Notes: generated by a model not told the origin, from the letters alone. Shown: positions 26,891 through 36,138, numbered from the stretch's first letter. The stretch is 64,000 nt of DNA from Mesorhizobium amorphae (GCF_014843845.1 NZ_JHQS01000006.1:219221-283220), one strand, 5' to 3'. Numbers and translations are program-made.

Positions 26891-27613
26891 ATGGCAGAAA
26901 CGACACTGACGCATATCGGCCAAACGGAGCCCCGGCCTGCGGGCTGGCAAGGCATTGCCGCCGACTGGTCCTCGGATCAGCGGGCGTTCAAGAACGTGTC
27001 CTGGGGCAAGGCCATGATGTGGATCTTCCTGCTCAGCGACACCTTCATCTTCGGCTGCTTCCTGCTCTCCTACATGACCGCGCGCATGTCGACACGCGTG
27101 CCGTGGCCCAACCCGAGCGAGGTCTTTGCGCTGCACATAGGCGGCTCGAATGTTCCGCTGATCCTGATTGCCATCATGACCTTCGTACTGATCTCGAGCA
27201 GCGGGACGATGGCCATGGCGGTCAATTTCGGCTATCGCCGCGACCGCCGCAAAACCGCAATCCTGATGCTTCTGACCGCGCTGTTGGGCGCGACCTTTGT
27301 CGGCATGCAAGCCTTCGAATGGACCAAGCTGATCACCGAAGGGGTCCGGCCCTGGGGCAATCCATGGGGCGCAGCGCAGTTCGGCTCGACCTTCTTCATG
27401 ATCACCGGCTTCCACGGCACGCATGTGACGATCGGGGTGATCTTCCTGATCATCGTGGCGCGCAAGGTCTGGCGCGGCGACTATGACACCGGACGGCCTG
27501 GTTTCTTCACCAGCCGCAAGGGTCACTACGAGAGCGTCGAGATCATGGGGCTCTACTGGCACTTCGTCGATCTGGTCTGGGTGTTCATTTTCGCTTTCTT
27601 CTATCTTTGGTGA
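26891..27613 (+). CDS. coxP: Cytochrome c oxidase subunit III-like protein (second copy)
   Basis: 240 residues. A soluble N-terminus with WSSDQRAFKNVSWGKAMMW leads into helices including LLSDTFIFGCFLLSYM, a conserved-looking QAFEWTKLI, FFMITGFHGTHVTIGVIFLI and the terminal EIMGLYWHFVDLVWVFIFAF. The ribosome binding site AAGGGATC lies 12 bp after the preceding stop. It is closer to canonical haem-copper oxidase subunit III than coxO is. Confidence 0.9.
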   Translation: MAETTLTHIGQTEPRPAGWQGIAADWSSDQRAFKNVSWGKAMMWIFLLSDTFIFGCFLLSYMTARMSTRVPWPNPSEVFALHIGGSNVPLILIAIMTFVLISSSGTMAMAVNFGYRRDRRKTAILMLLTALLGATFVGMQAFEWTKLITEGVRPWGNPWGAAQFGSTFFMITGFHGTHVTIGVIFLIIVARKVWRGDYDTGRPGFFTSRKGHYESVEIMGLYWHFVDLVWVFIFAFFYLW

Positions 27614-27622
27614 GAGGAAAAT

Positions 27623-28027
27623 ATGGCTGAAGCAACCGCAAACGGCCTTGGACAACACCATCTGAACGCGGGGCATGCGCAAGACGCAGCCACCGCCGGC
27701 GTTGCCCCTGCCGAGGTCCATCAGGAACACCCGATCAAGCTCTATCTGGTGGTATGGGCGTGGCTGTTCGTCCTCAGTGCCTGCTCCTACATGGTCGATT
27801 ATTTCGGCCTTCAGGGCTATCTCAGATGGTCGCTGATCCTGATCTTCATGATGCTCAAGGCAGGGCTGATCGTCGCCGTCTTCATGCATATGGCCTGGGA
27901 ACGGCTGGCGTTGACCTACGCGATCATCCTGCCGCCGATACTGGTGCTGGTGTTCGTGGCCATGATGGTCCTCGAAGCCGACTACACGCTTCTCACCCGG
28001 GTGACATTTTTCGGGGGCGGGCCCTGA
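27623..28027 (+). CDS. Oxidase subunit IV-like protein
   Basis: 134 residues with a His-rich soluble N-terminus (GQHHLNAGHAQDAATA) and three membrane helices, including LYLVVWAWLFVLSACSYMVD, LRWSLILIFMMLKAGLIVAV and ILPPILVLVFVAMMVLE. This fits the bacterial subunit IV/CyoD-like fold (prokaryotic COX4). It is the last gene of the operon, 9 bp after coxP with GAGAGGA upstream, and is followed by palindromic repeats. Confidence 0.8.
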   Translation: MAEATANGLGQHHLNAGHAQDAATAGVAPAEVHQEHPIKLYLVVWAWLFVLSACSYMVDYFGLQGYLRWSLILIFMMLKAGLIVAVFMHMAWERLALTYAIILPPILVLVFVAMMVLEADYTLLTRVTFFGGGP

Positions 28028-28033
28028 AATCTG

Positions 28034-28133
28034 GAGCATGATCCCGAAAAGTGGGAACCGGTTTTCGGAAAAGATCATGCTCAACAAGAGATAGAGCCCC
28101 ATCCCGATTCTATCGGGATGGAACAGGCTCTAG
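28034..28133. repeat. Two adjacent palindromic intergenic repeats
   Basis: 28034-28082 begins GAGCATGATCCCGAAAAG and ends GATCATGCTC, an imperfect palindrome of the kind dispersed in Mesorhizobium; a related copy lies at 61841-61889. 28092-28133 has TAGAGCC and GGCTCTA ends around CATCCCGATTCTATCGGGATG. The second hairpin could also end oxidase-operon transcription. Confidence 0.8.
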
Positions 28134-28306
28134 AGGCGGGTGAGATCCAGCAGCCGCGACTTTAGTTGTGCGCGGATGCTGCTTGTCGTTCGGCTGCCTT
28201 GAAACAACCGGCGGCTGGTCCATTTTCCAGATATCGGAAGCGATATCGGGAGAATGATTGCTCTCGTTCCCCCCGCGTCGCGAACTCCGGCAAGAGGAGG
28301 CCCAAG

Positions 28307-28780
28307 ATGACGATCGCCAACAGACTGAAGGACTATATCGACGGCAAGGGAATTTCCTACGACACCGTCGCGCATCATCGCACATCCACGACCAGGCAGT
28401 CCGCCATAGCTGCGCATGTGCCGGGCAGCATCATGGCCAAATCGGTGGTCGTTCACCACGAACTTGGCTATGCGCTGGCCGTGGTTCCAAGCACCCACAG
28501 GATCGAACTCAGCGCGTTGCAGGACGTCATGGACAGGCGTCTTGGTCTCGCCTCCGAAGACGAAGTGGTTTCGCTTTTCGCCGATTGCGACATCGGCGCC
28601 GTCCCGCCGATCGGCGCGGCCTACGATGTGCCCGTCATCGTCGATGAGAGCCTTCGTGCCGCCGACGATGTCTATTTCGAGGGCGGCGACCACAGGACGC
28701 TGGTGCATGTCAGCGGTAAGGATTTCCGCGACCTGACCGTGGACGCACGCCAAGCCCGCTTCAGCCACCCGGCTTACTGA
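28307..28780 (+). CDS. YbaK/EbsC-family aminoacyl-tRNA deacylase-like protein
   Basis: 157 residues from ATG 28307 with AGAGGAGG upstream. The family clears mischarged aminoacyl-tRNAs. Visible features are the start (IANRLKDYIDGKGISYDTVA), the conserved lysine in GSIMAKSVVVHH, and the late GAVPPIGAAYDVPVIVDESL, which fits the GxxxPxG loop of this fold. The length suits a stand-alone editing domain. The substrate amino acid is not predictable. Confidence 0.85.
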   Translation: MTIANRLKDYIDGKGISYDTVAHHRTSTTRQSAIAAHVPGSIMAKSVVVHHELGYALAVVPSTHRIELSALQDVMDRRLGLASEDEVVSLFADCDIGAVPPIGAAYDVPVIVDESLRAADDVYFEGGDHRTLVHVSGKDFRDLTVDARQARFSHPAY

Positions 28781-28788
28781 AAGCTAGG

Positions 28789-28830
28789 CCGCCAGCCAGC
28801 ACTGGCGTTCTCGCCGGTGCTGGCTGGCGG
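28789..28830. terminator. Bidirectional stem-loop between convergent genes
   Basis: Long GC-rich inverted repeat, CCGCCAGCCAGCA and TGCTGGCTGGCGG, lying between the stops of the YbaK-like gene (+) and the DUF2189 gene (-). No strong T run, so efficiency is uncertain. Confidence 0.6.
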
Positions 28831-28837
28831 AATGTCT

Positions 28838-29656
28838 TCAATCGGCAGGCCTGGCAGGCGGCGACGAATCCACCACCTTGCGATAGACATGCCAGGTGGC
28901 ATGGCCGAGGACCGGCAACACGACGGCCAGCCCCGCGAACACCGGCAGCGAGCCGATGATCAGTGCGACGGCGACAATCAGCCCCCAGACAGCCATGACG
29001 ACCGGGTTCGCCAGCACCACGCGCACCGAGGTGTGGATGGCTTCGTAGGCGCCGACGTCACGGTCGAGCAGCAGCGGGAAAGCAACCACAGTTGTGCACA
29101 AAACCACCACAGCGAAGGCGAAGCCGATAGCGTGTCCCAGGATAATCAGCGTCCAGCCGCGTCCGGTGGCGAATACTTCGTTGATGAAGCTGGATATCGA
29201 TTCCGGCGGCGCCGGACCGAAGAGCTGTTGATAGAACAGCTGCGCGGTCAAAAGCCAGGCGATGAAGATCGAAAACAGCATGATTCCGACCGCCGCGATG
29301 GCCGGCAGCGCCGGAGAATTCCTGACCTCGAAGGCGTGTCTCCACGAAGTATCGAGGCCGGCTTCCCGCCGGCGGCTGATCTCATAGAGGCCGATCGCAG
29401 CGAAAGGGCCAATGAGCGCAAAGCCGGAAACCAGCGGAAACAGCAGCGGCAACGCATTGGCGCCCGATGTCCAGGCGGCGAGCACGACACCCACCAGCGG
29501 ATAGATCAGGCAGAGAAAAACGATGTGCGACGGTTTGATCATGAAATCATCGACGCCACGCCTGAGCGCATCAAAAAGGTCGGAAACACCGATTTTTCGA
29601 ATCTTGGTATGTTCCAGCGTTTCGCTGGCGCCTGCTATCACGTGAAAACTTGTCAT
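28838..29656 (-). CDS. DUF2189 integral membrane protein
   Basis: 272 residues starting MTSFHVIAGASETLEHTKIR, with GGAGGAAC just upstream. Six membrane helices follow, including IVFLCLIYPLVGVVLAAW, LLFPLVSGFALIGPFAAIGL, VGIMLFSIFIAWLLTAQLF, GHAIGFAFAVVVLCTTVVAF and a final VVMAVWGLIVAVALIIG. The N-terminal IRKIGVSDLFDALRRGVDDF is typical of DUF2189. Role unknown, but the family often lies near alphaproteobacterial oxidase genes, as here. Confidence 0.85.
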   Translation of the reverse strand: MTSFHVIAGASETLEHTKIRKIGVSDLFDALRRGVDDFMIKPSHIVFLCLIYPLVGVVLAAWTSGANALPLLFPLVSGFALIGPFAAIGLYEISRRREAGLDTSWRHAFEVRNSPALPAIAAVGIMLFSIFIAWLLTAQLFYQQLFGPAPPESISSFINEVFATGRGWTLIILGHAIGFAFAVVVLCTTVVAFPLLLDRDVGAYEAIHTSVRVVLANPVVMAVWGLIVAVALIIGSLPVFAGLAVVLPVLGHATWHVYRKVVDSSPPARPAD

Positions 29657-29866
29657 GCCCGTTCCTCCAGACCAGGTCCGGTAAGGTCGCGGTTTCACGG
29701 TGCATCGTTCAGCGTGACTGGCCACGCGAACCGCAACCTGCACCGCAAACAACATACTCTCCTACAGGGGATTTGTCGCCCTTTGTTGAAGATGGCTGGG
29801 ACGGCCACGCTAGCTCTGGAGGCACTTCTTCGATATTCTATGCCGGTGAACGGTGAAGGTCATGTC

Positions 29867-29947
29867 ATGGACACAAGGACTGTTCTCATACTGGGCCTCG
29901 GCATAGTGATTCTGTTGCTGCTGGGATTCTGCGCTCTGCCGATGTGA
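29867..29947 (+). CDS. Possible 26-residue membrane peptide
   Basis: MDTRTVLILGLGIVILLLLG followed by six residues and a stop; almost entirely one hydrophobic helix. GTGAAGG lies upstream at acceptable spacing. A single short helix next to oxidase-assembly genes could be a small subunit, but the length makes chance likely. Confidence 0.3.
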   Translation: MDTRTVLILGLGIVILLLLGFCALPM

Positions 29948-30006
29948 CGAGCCCGGATGCAAGATCTTCGTGCAGCAAGTGCCGACCAGCAATACCGCTC
30001 GTGCCG

Positions 30007-30942
30007 TCAGCCGCCGACTGAAACAAGCGCGCGCGTCGCGATCGTGTCGGCAAGCAGCATCGCGAAGATCGCAAAGAGATAGAGGATCGAATAGGCAAAT
30101 AGCGTCTTGGCGGGCCTCATCTCCTGGCCGGGAGCCGCCAGAACCTTCCACGCCTGCCAGATGAAGCCGGCGCCCAATGCGGCCGAAGCGATCCCGAAAT
30201 ATACGCTGGCGAAACCGAAGGGCCACGGCAGCACGCCGATCGGCGCCAAAACGAGCGAATAGGCGAAGATCTGCTTTCGCGTCGACGCTTCGCCGGCGAC
30301 ATTCGGCATCATGGGTATGCCCGCGGCGGCGTAGTCGCCGACCTTGAACAGCGCGAGCGCCCAGAAATGCGGCGGCGTCCAGAGGAAGATGATCAGGAAC
30401 AGGATGAGGCTTTCGACGCCGACCGCGCCGGTGGCCGCCGCCCAACCGATGACAGGAGGAAGAGCGCCCGCGGCCCCGCCTATGACGATGTTCTGCGGCG
30501 TCGAGCGTTTCAGCCACATCGTATAGATCACGACATAGAAGAAGATGGTGAAGGCCAGCAGCGACGCGGCAAGCCATCCCACCAGCACGCCGAGCGTCAT
30601 GACCGACAGCGCCGAAAGAACCAGGCCGAAGCCGAGCGCCTCGCCTGGCGTGATACGGCCGGACGGCACCGGCCGCTTTGCGGTGCGCGACATCAGCGCG
30701 TCGATATCCGCGTCGTACCACATGTTGAGCGCCCCGGCCGCGCCGGCTCCAACCGCGATGGCGCTGATGGCGATCACCGCGATGACCGGGTTCATCATGA
30801 CCGGCGCCACCATCAGTCCGACGAAAGCGGTGAAAACGGCAAGCGCCATGACGCGTGGTTTCAAAAGCGCAAAGAAATCCCCGGCCGTCGCTTCCGAGAG
30901 GCGGGTGCCGGTATCCTCGAGGTGGCTTTCCCGGGTCGACAT
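30007..30942 (-). CDS. ctaB: Protohaem IX farnesyltransferase (haem O synthase)
   Basis: 311 residues with about eight membrane helices. It adds a farnesyl tail to haem B to make haem O, the precursor of haem A used by aa3 oxidases. The prenyl-diphosphate site is [19 protein letters not shown] with spaced Asp residues, and a second acidic region lies in [19 protein letters not shown]. Typical start [20 protein letters not shown]. It is encoded close to the alternative oxidase operon but on the other strand, together with the cytochrome c gene 21 bp upstream. Confidence 0.95.
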   Translation of the reverse strand: MSTRESHLEDTGTRLSEATAGDFFALLKPRVMALAVFTAFVGLMVAPVMMNPVIAVIAISAIAVGAGAAGALNMWYDADIDALMSRTAKRPVPSGRITPGEALGFGLVLSALSVMTLGVLVGWLAASLLAFTIFFYVVIYTMWLKRSTPQNIVIGGAAGALPPVIGWAAATGAVGVESLILFLIIFLWTPPHFWALALFKVGDYAAAGIPMMPNVAGEASTRKQIFAYSLVLAPIGVLPWPFGFASVYFGIASAALGAGFIWQAWKVLAAPGQEMRPAKTLFAYSILYLFAIFAMLLADTIATRALVSVGG

Positions 30943-30963
30943 GTTAGCCGGTGAAGAACAGGC

Positions 30964-31344
30964 TTACGGAGAGAACTGCTTCAGATAGGCGATGACGTTG
31001 GCGACGTCCTCGTCCTTCTTGAGACCTGGGAACACCATCTTGGTGCCTTTCACCATGCCCTTGGGATCGTGGAGGTAGCTCGCCAGCGTCGCTTCGTCCC
31101 ATTTGACGCCGGATGTGCCAGCCGCGACCATGGCTTCGGAATATTTGAAATCCGGATGCGTGCCGGCCGTTCGGCCCATGACCCCATGCAGCGATGGACC
31201 GATCTTGTTCTTGTCCTCGTCCGCGACGTGGCAGGCCTTGCACTTCGTGAAGACCTTCTCGCCCGCGGCGGCGTCCTGTGCCTGCGATTGGCTTGCGAAG
31301 AAGGTTGCGACGAAAACGACGACTAAAAACGCGACTGCGCGCAT
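30964..31344 (-). CDS. Periplasmic class I cytochrome c
   Basis: 126 residues from MRAVAFLVVVFVATFFASQS, a signal peptide cleaved near SQA-QD. The haem site is CKACH (Cys35, Cys38, His39) and the sixth ligand is probably Met103 in KGTKMVFPGL. The fold matches mitochondrial-type cytochrome c/c2 (GPSLHGVMGRTAG, FKYSEAM, DVANVIAYLKQF). It could donate electrons to the coxM CuA site. The frame opens 80 codons upstream, but the signal peptide marks the start. Confidence 0.92.
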   Translation of the reverse strand: MRAVAFLVVVFVATFFASQSQAQDAAAGEKVFTKCKACHVADEDKNKIGPSLHGVMGRTAGTHPDFKYSEAMVAAGTSGVKWDEATLASYLHDPKGMVKGTKMVFPGLKKDEDVANVIAYLKQFSP

Positions 31345-31587
31345 GGCATTTCCTCCCTGACCGTCAATTCGCCTCGGACGATCTGCGCGTGCCAGTTCGC
31401 CGGCATGCGCCCCTTGCACCACAGAGCGGAATATCCGCTCCTCCCTTGTGGAATTGCGGCATCTGCATACCACAGAATCTGGGTGGCAGGTAGAAGACAC
31501 TTGATCAAGGCAACTCGGTGTTGCATGTCCCGGCAATCTGCCAACCGCTGGAATTAGCGGTGCGCCGCAGGCGCCCCAAAACAAGCT

Positions 31588-33021
31588 CTAAGGTCCAAGC
31601 AAACCCGCGCGACGGGCACCGTCTCGAATAGCGACAAGCGCTGGAGGATTGATGACGGGCCAGGCGCGGATGAATCCTTCGACGGTAAAATCGGGAGATT
31701 TATTTGCGAGGCGGGTGGCCAATCTTGCTGCCTGAGCCATCTCGCCTTGCATTGCATGGGCCATCGTGAGGAATAACAGTGTGGCCGGCGAGTCCGGTGG
31801 CGCCTGCGCCAAAGCCGCCAGGCACTCTCTGTAGAGCCCTGCGACAAATGTCGATCGGCCCAGCATGCTATAGTACCAGGAAACGTGGGGATTGAGCCGT
31901 ATCGCTCGCCTTGCCAGTTCGTATCCGTCTCTCGGATCGCCGGTAACGAACGTTTTTTCTCCTGCGAGCAGAGCCAAGGTATCGGCATCGTTTGGTGCGA
32001 ACGCCAGGGCAAGGTCGTACTCTCTTGCCGTGGCGTCGAGATCGCCTTGGGCGGCTCGGAGTCCAGCCAGACATATGCGAGCATGCGTATCGCCTGCGTC
32101 AAGCGCCAACGCTCGTTCCAGACAAAGTATCGAACGTTCAATGGCAGCGCTTGTATCGTCTGTGAACGCATTGATGGCGCCCACGCTGTATGCCATTCCC
32201 AAAACTGTCCAGCCTCTGGCAAGATCCTTGTCAAGATCGACAGCTCGCGAAAGGAGCCGAACTGCCTCCTCATGCGACGCGCGGGTGTAGAGATTGTGCT
32301 GCTCGACGCCAAGCAGATAGTAATCATACGCGTGCAGGTTGGCGGGCGGCTTTCGTTTGACTATATCCGTCCGAAGTTTTGCAAACTTGCCGCAACAGTT
32401 GGCGAGCACATTCACGACGTTTTCGGTGACGGTATCCTGCACCTCAAACAGGTCCTCCATCAGCCGATCGTAGCGAGCAGTCCATAAATCCACGCCTGTA
32501 CGCGCATCGACCAACTGCACGCTGATGCGGAGCCGGACCCCCGCTGCCTGAATGGTTCCTTCAAGCAAGTAATCGACGTTCAACTCCCGCCCGATCAATC
32601 GGATGTCATCGTGCCGCCCCTTGTAGGAAAGCATGGTCTGGCGCGCGATCACTGCAAGGTCGCGATAACGGGCGAGATCGGCCATCATGTCAGCCGACAA
32701 TCCATCGGCAAGACGTGTGCAACGCTCGTCGCCACTTAGATTTTCGAACGGGATCACGGCGACAACAGGGGGACCATTGCCTTCTACCGGAGGGTGGTCA
32801 GCAAGCAAAATTGCCAGCGCCATTTTGCTGCCTACGCCGAGTTTCCGGTAAATCGCCGACAGGTGCGTGCGGACGGTGGTAGGCGCAATAAAAAGCGTCT
32901 CGCTTATTTCGCGATAGGTCATCCCCTCGGCGAATTTTGCCGCAACCAACCGCTCCCGATCCGACAGACCGGTGAGAGGATTGTCCTCGACGCGAAACTG
33001 CAAATCACTACCCCCATGCAA
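31588..33021 (-). CDS. LuxR-HTH / TolB-like / TPR regulatory protein
   Basis: 477 residues in three parts. Residues 15-75 are a LuxR-type helix-turn-helix (LSDRERLVAAKFAEGMTYRE, then TTVRTHLSAIYRKLGVGSK). Residues about 85-205 resemble the TolB-N/FlgO-like region found in cyclase-TPR proteins (VAVIPFENLSGDE, LADGLSADMMADLARYRDL, VDYLLEGTI). The rest is a run of TPR helices with ALALDAGDTHARICLAGLRA and AIRLNPHVSWYYSMLG. There is no cyclase catalytic domain and no receiver domain. It is probably a cytoplasmic transcription regulator with a protein-binding tail; ligand and targets are unknown. Confidence 0.85.
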   Translation of the reverse strand: MHGGSDLQFRVEDNPLTGLSDRERLVAAKFAEGMTYREISETLFIAPTTVRTHLSAIYRKLGVGSKMALAILLADHPPVEGNGPPVVAVIPFENLSGDERCTRLADGLSADMMADLARYRDLAVIARQTMLSYKGRHDDIRLIGRELNVDYLLEGTIQAAGVRLRISVQLVDARTGVDLWTARYDRLMEDLFEVQDTVTENVVNVLANCCGKFAKLRTDIVKRKPPANLHAYDYYLLGVEQHNLYTRASHEEAVRLLSRAVDLDKDLARGWTVLGMAYSVGAINAFTDDTSAAIERSILCLERALALDAGDTHARICLAGLRAAQGDLDATAREYDLALAFAPNDADTLALLAGEKTFVTGDPRDGYELARRAIRLNPHVSWYYSMLGRSTFVAGLYRECLAALAQAPPDSPATLLFLTMAHAMQGEMAQAARLATRLANKSPDFTVEGFIRAWPVINPPALVAIRDGARRAGLLGP

Positions 33022-33187
33022 GGTGATGCTGAAATGCCGAGGTCTGCTGACTGCCCGAAAATACTACAGATGCGATACGGAAAACACTGCATCTGCACGA
33101 TACCGCTCGACGGTCGACCACTCTAGCCTTCGTCAACGGGGTGGCCACCAAACTGGTCGGACCTGATCTGGTTCGGATCGGAGGCGG

Positions 33188-33526
33188 ATGATGAGAAAAC
33201 TGTCTGCTTTGGCCGCAGCGCAGCTGTTGGCTCTGTCAACAGGGCCGAGCATGTCTGAAGGCGCGCACGGTCTGCGTATTCTGATCTCGGAAGATGTCGT
33301 GAGAAGAGAGAGCGTGCGTCTGTATTCCGACCTCCTGAACCGGGCATGCAGAAAAGGATGGCACTATCCCAGGGGTCAAATCGAAAGCGGCTTCAAACGG
33401 CATTTCGAGGAGCTAAAATTGCAAATTCTCGATCAGGGCTTCACTATCATCCTTGATGTGAGGGAGAATAATCAGTCCCAAAGCATTGCAGACATTGGCA
33501 GTTGTAGCCAGACACCGACCTCCTAG
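33188..33526 (+). CDS. Hypothetical exported protein
   Basis: 112 residues. The first 25 (MMRKLSALAAAQLLALSTGP) resemble a weak signal peptide. Then comes LRILISEDVVRRESVRLYSD and a basic helix region FKRHFEELKLQILDQGFTI. No family recognised. It is divergent from the LuxR-like regulator and could be its target; a minus-strand open frame over the same bases looks like a shadow. Confidence 0.5.
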   Translation: MMRKLSALAAAQLLALSTGPSMSEGAHGLRILISEDVVRRESVRLYSDLLNRACRKGWHYPRGQIESGFKRHFEELKLQILDQGFTIILDVRENNQSQSIADIGSCSQTPTS

Positions 33527-33550
33527 TCGCGCCGGCGATCCGACGCGGCA

Positions 33551-34069
33551 TCAAGGCGGATCGGTGTTGCAGGTCCCGGCAATCTGGTCGACCGCCTCGC
33601 CAAGCCCGGCAAGGTCGAAGGCGGCCTCGCCCCTCCCCGCCAGCAGGCCGAACCGCCAAGACAGCAGGAGCCGGTTTGCCGAAACCAGCCGCTTCACACC
33701 GTCGGCGCCGTCCCTGACCAACTGCCTGCCGCGCGTGCCGACGGACCAGCTTTCATCGAACTTGCCGCCGTTGTCGAGCGTGATCGACATGGTGATCTTG
33801 CGGCTGGCCGAGACGGCATCGTTGAGCTGCAGCCATTCGCTCCAGCGCGGCTCGCCGTTCGCCCGGCAGGCAATGGTCAGGACCGGGCTGTAGCTAAGCG
33901 CGCCGCCGCCGGTGATGAGCTTGTTGCTGGCATGGAGCGAGGCGGTCGCCAGGCCGTCGCCGCCGGTGTCGAAACGCCAGTTGTCGAGGCCGGCCTCGGC
34001 CGTGCCGCACAGCGAAGCTAGAACGAGCGCCGCAGCCACCACGCCGCCGATTTCGACGAACAGCCTCAA
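33551..34069 (-). CDS. Exported protein of unknown function
   Basis: The frame is open to 34099; TTG 34069 is preferred because GGAGGC lies 4-5 bp before it. The signal peptide (FVEIGGVVAAALVLASLCG) ends near AEA-GL. The mature part is beta-rich (LDNWRFDTGGDGLATASLHA, LTIACRANGEPRWSEWLQL, KITMSITLDNGGKFDESW) with two Cys, one close to the C-terminus. It looks like a small periplasmic beta-sandwich protein of a rhizobial family without assigned function. Confidence 0.72.
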   Translation of the reverse strand: MRLFVEIGGVVAAALVLASLCGTAEAGLDNWRFDTGGDGLATASLHASNKLITGGGALSYSPVLTIACRANGEPRWSEWLQLNDAVSASRKITMSITLDNGGKFDESWSVGTRGRQLVRDGADGVKRLVSANRLLLSWRFGLLAGRGEAAFDLAGLGEAVDQIAGTCNTDPP

Positions 34070-34194
34070 CGATGCCTCCAACACCCCGCGGGTTTGCAAC
34101 AGAAGCGCAGATAGTAATCAAGGTTTCGCATCGCCAGCCGCCTGGCATCATTCAAGGACGCCCCTGTTGCACCATGGCCACAGGGCGCGGCACG

Positions 34195-34220
34195 AAAAAG
34201 GCCGCCCGAAGGCGGCCTTT
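34195..34220 (-). terminator. Rho-independent terminator of tig
   Basis: Read on the minus strand: AAAGGCCGCC, loop TTCG, GGCGGCCTTTTTC. It lies 24 bp after the trigger-factor stop codon. Confidence 0.85.
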
Positions 34221-34243
34221 CACGATTTGACTGACGTGCCGAA

Positions 34244-35719
34244 TTACTCGGCGTCCTTGGCCGCCTTTTTCTTCGGCGCTGCCTTCTTCTTGGGTTCTTC
34301 CGCGTCGTCGGCCGTCTCAGGCTTCTCAGCCTTCTTTGCAGCGGCCTTCTTCGCCGGCTTGGCCTTGGCCGTCTCGGCCTCCTCGTCGTCGGCCATCAGC
34401 TCTTCCTTGCTGACCTTGACATCGGTAACCGAAATCTGGCCGAGCAGGTGGTCGACGACCTTCTCCTCGAACATCGGCGCGCGCAGCGTGTTCAGCGCTT
34501 CCGGGTTGCTGCGGTAGAATTCGAAGGCTTCCTGCTGCTGGTTCGCCGGATAGCGGCGCACCTGCTCGAACAGGCCGCGCTGCAATTCCTCGTCCGAAAC
34601 GGTGACACCGGCCTTCTCGCCGATCTCGGCCAGAACCAGGCCGAGGCGCACCCGGCGCTCGGCAAGCCGCATATACTCGGCGCGCGCCTCTTCTTCCGTC
34701 GTCTCTTCGTCGGCGAAGGTGCGGCCGGCGGCTTCGAGATCGCGGTTGACCTGGCTCCAGATGTTGTTGAACTCGGCCTCGACCAGCTTCGAGGGCGCCT
34801 CGAACGAATAGGAAGCATCAAGCTGATCGAGCAACTGGCGCTTGACCTTCTGGCGCGTCATCGAACCGAACTGGTTCTCGATCTGGCCGCGCACCACTTC
34901 GCGCAGGCGCTCCAGCGATTCCAGGCCGAGGTTCTTGGCCGTCTCGTCATTGATCTCCAGCGCGCCGGGCTGGGCCACTTCCTTGACGGTGACGTCGAAG
35001 GTGGCTTCCTTGCCGGCCAGATGCGCCGCCTGGTAATTCTCGGGGAAGGTCACGGTGACCTGCTTCTCGTCGCCGGCCTTGGCGCCGATCAGCTGGTCCT
35101 CGAAGCCCGGGATGAATTCCTTGGAGCCGAGCACCAGCGGCTGGTCGTTGCCGGCGCCGCCAGCGAAGGCCTCGCCGCCGATCTTGCCGACATAGTCAAT
35201 GCTGACGCGGTCGCCCTCGGCGGCCTTGCCGGCTTTCGGCTCGTAGCTGCGTGCCGATTCGGCGATGCGCTTGACCTGCTCGTCGATCTCGGTGTCCGGA
35301 ACGTCGAACACCTGGCGCGTCACCTTGATGTCGGAGAAATCCTTGATCTCGATCGCCGGGATGATCTCGTAGTTGAGGCGGAACTCGAAGTCGGCACCGC
35401 CGGCCAGGATCTTCTCGGCCTCTTTCTCGTCCTCGGTCATGATCACTTCGGGCTGCATGGCGGCCTTTTCGCCGCGCCCGGTGATGATCGAACGGGTCGA
35501 ATCATTGAGGATCTCGTTGACCACCTCGGCCATGAACGACTTGCCGTAGACCTTGCGCAGGTGCTGCACCGGCACCTTGCCGGGACGGAAGCCGTTGATG
35601 CGAACCTTGTTGCGGGCGTCCGACAGCCGAGCCATCAGCTTGGCTTCCATGTCACCGGCCGGCACGGTGATCTTGATCTCGCGCTTGAGACCGGAGTTGA
35701 GCGTTTCGGTGACCTGCAT
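34244..35719 (-). CDS. tig: Trigger factor
   Basis: 491 residues from [20 protein letters not shown]; the frame opens 17 codons earlier without support. It is the ribosome-bound chaperone with peptidyl-prolyl isomerase activity. The ribosome-binding signature is [17 protein letters not shown] near residue 43; the FKBP-type domain (about 155-245) contains [17 protein letters not shown] and [20 protein letters not shown]; the chaperone C-domain follows. The last 50 residues are a Lys/Ala/Glu-rich tail ([15 protein letters not shown]) longer than in Escherichia coli, common in alphaproteobacteria. Confidence 0.96.
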   Translation of the reverse strand: MQVTETLNSGLKREIKITVPAGDMEAKLMARLSDARNKVRINGFRPGKVPVQHLRKVYGKSFMAEVVNEILNDSTRSIITGRGEKAAMQPEVIMTEDEKEAEKILAGGADFEFRLNYEIIPAIEIKDFSDIKVTRQVFDVPDTEIDEQVKRIAESARSYEPKAGKAAEGDRVSIDYVGKIGGEAFAGGAGNDQPLVLGSKEFIPGFEDQLIGAKAGDEKQVTVTFPENYQAAHLAGKEATFDVTVKEVAQPGALEINDETAKNLGLESLERLREVVRGQIENQFGSMTRQKVKRQLLDQLDASYSFEAPSKLVEAEFNNIWSQVNRDLEAAGRTFADEETTEEEARAEYMRLAERRVRLGLVLAEIGEKAGVTVSDEELQRGLFEQVRRYPANQQQEAFEFYRSNPEALNTLRAPMFEEKVVDHLLGQISVTDVKVSKEELMADDEEAETAKAKPAKKAAAKKAEKPETADDAEEPKKKAAPKKKAAKDAE

Positions 35720-35820
35720 CGTAAAACCTTTGTTTTCACCAATGAGACTGCCACGGCCTCTGCCGTTCACAGCCTGCCGGTATAATCCTGCCGGAAATGG
35801 CTTTTGGTACGGAACCTGGC

Positions 35821-35840
35821 GATTTGACCGTAGTCAAATC
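35821..35840. promoter_or_regulatory. Perfect inverted repeat in the tig leader
   Basis: GATTTGAC CGTA GTCAAATC: 8-bp arms and a 4-bp spacer, about 100 bp upstream of the tig start. It may be an operator or a leader hairpin. The rest of 35720-36051 holds no gene. Confidence 0.45.
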
Positions 35841-36051
35841 CTCCCAAACTGCGCTCCAAAATGTGAATAAGTCTTTGTTTTTCCTACTTCTTATCACATT
35901 CTGCAGAAGCGGATCGTCGCATCCCGTCACATTCGACACGCCTTTTGTCACAGGCGAGGCTAATTTTCAACTCTCTTCGCGTTTCCGTGTTTGACCGGCA
36001 TTTTGGCTCTGACATTGACAGAATGATGGCTACATGGGATTGCCGGGCGAC

Positions 36052-36136
36052 GCGGATGTGGCGGAATTGGTAGACGCCCTGGATTTAGGTTCCAGTGCCG
36101 AAAGGCGTGGGGGTTCGAGTCCCTTCATCCGCACCA
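36052..36136 (+). tRNA. tRNA-Leu (TAG anticodon)
   Basis: 85 nt including encoded CCA. Acceptor arm GCGGATG pairs with CATCCGC. The anticodon stem is CTGGA / TCCAG with loop TTTAGGT (anticodon TAG), followed by a long variable arm typical of Leu and the T-arm GGGTTCGAGTCCC. The 3' end is the integration site of the element that follows; the tRNA remains intact. Confidence 0.97.
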
Positions 36137-36138
36137 AA
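36121..36138 (+). repeat. att core, left (within tRNA-Leu 3' end)
   Basis: CCCTTCATCCGCACCAAA, identical to 49850-49867; the shared bases include the T-arm end, the acceptor stem and CCA. Confidence 0.9.

Noticed and set aside
24243..28102. Very long minus-strand frames opposite the oxidase operon
   Set aside because: Antisense shadows of coxM-coxP; no start signals or domains.
33123..33347. Minus-strand frame opposite the hypothetical gene at 33188
   Set aside because: Low-complexity Ser/Arg-rich shadow without a start signal.
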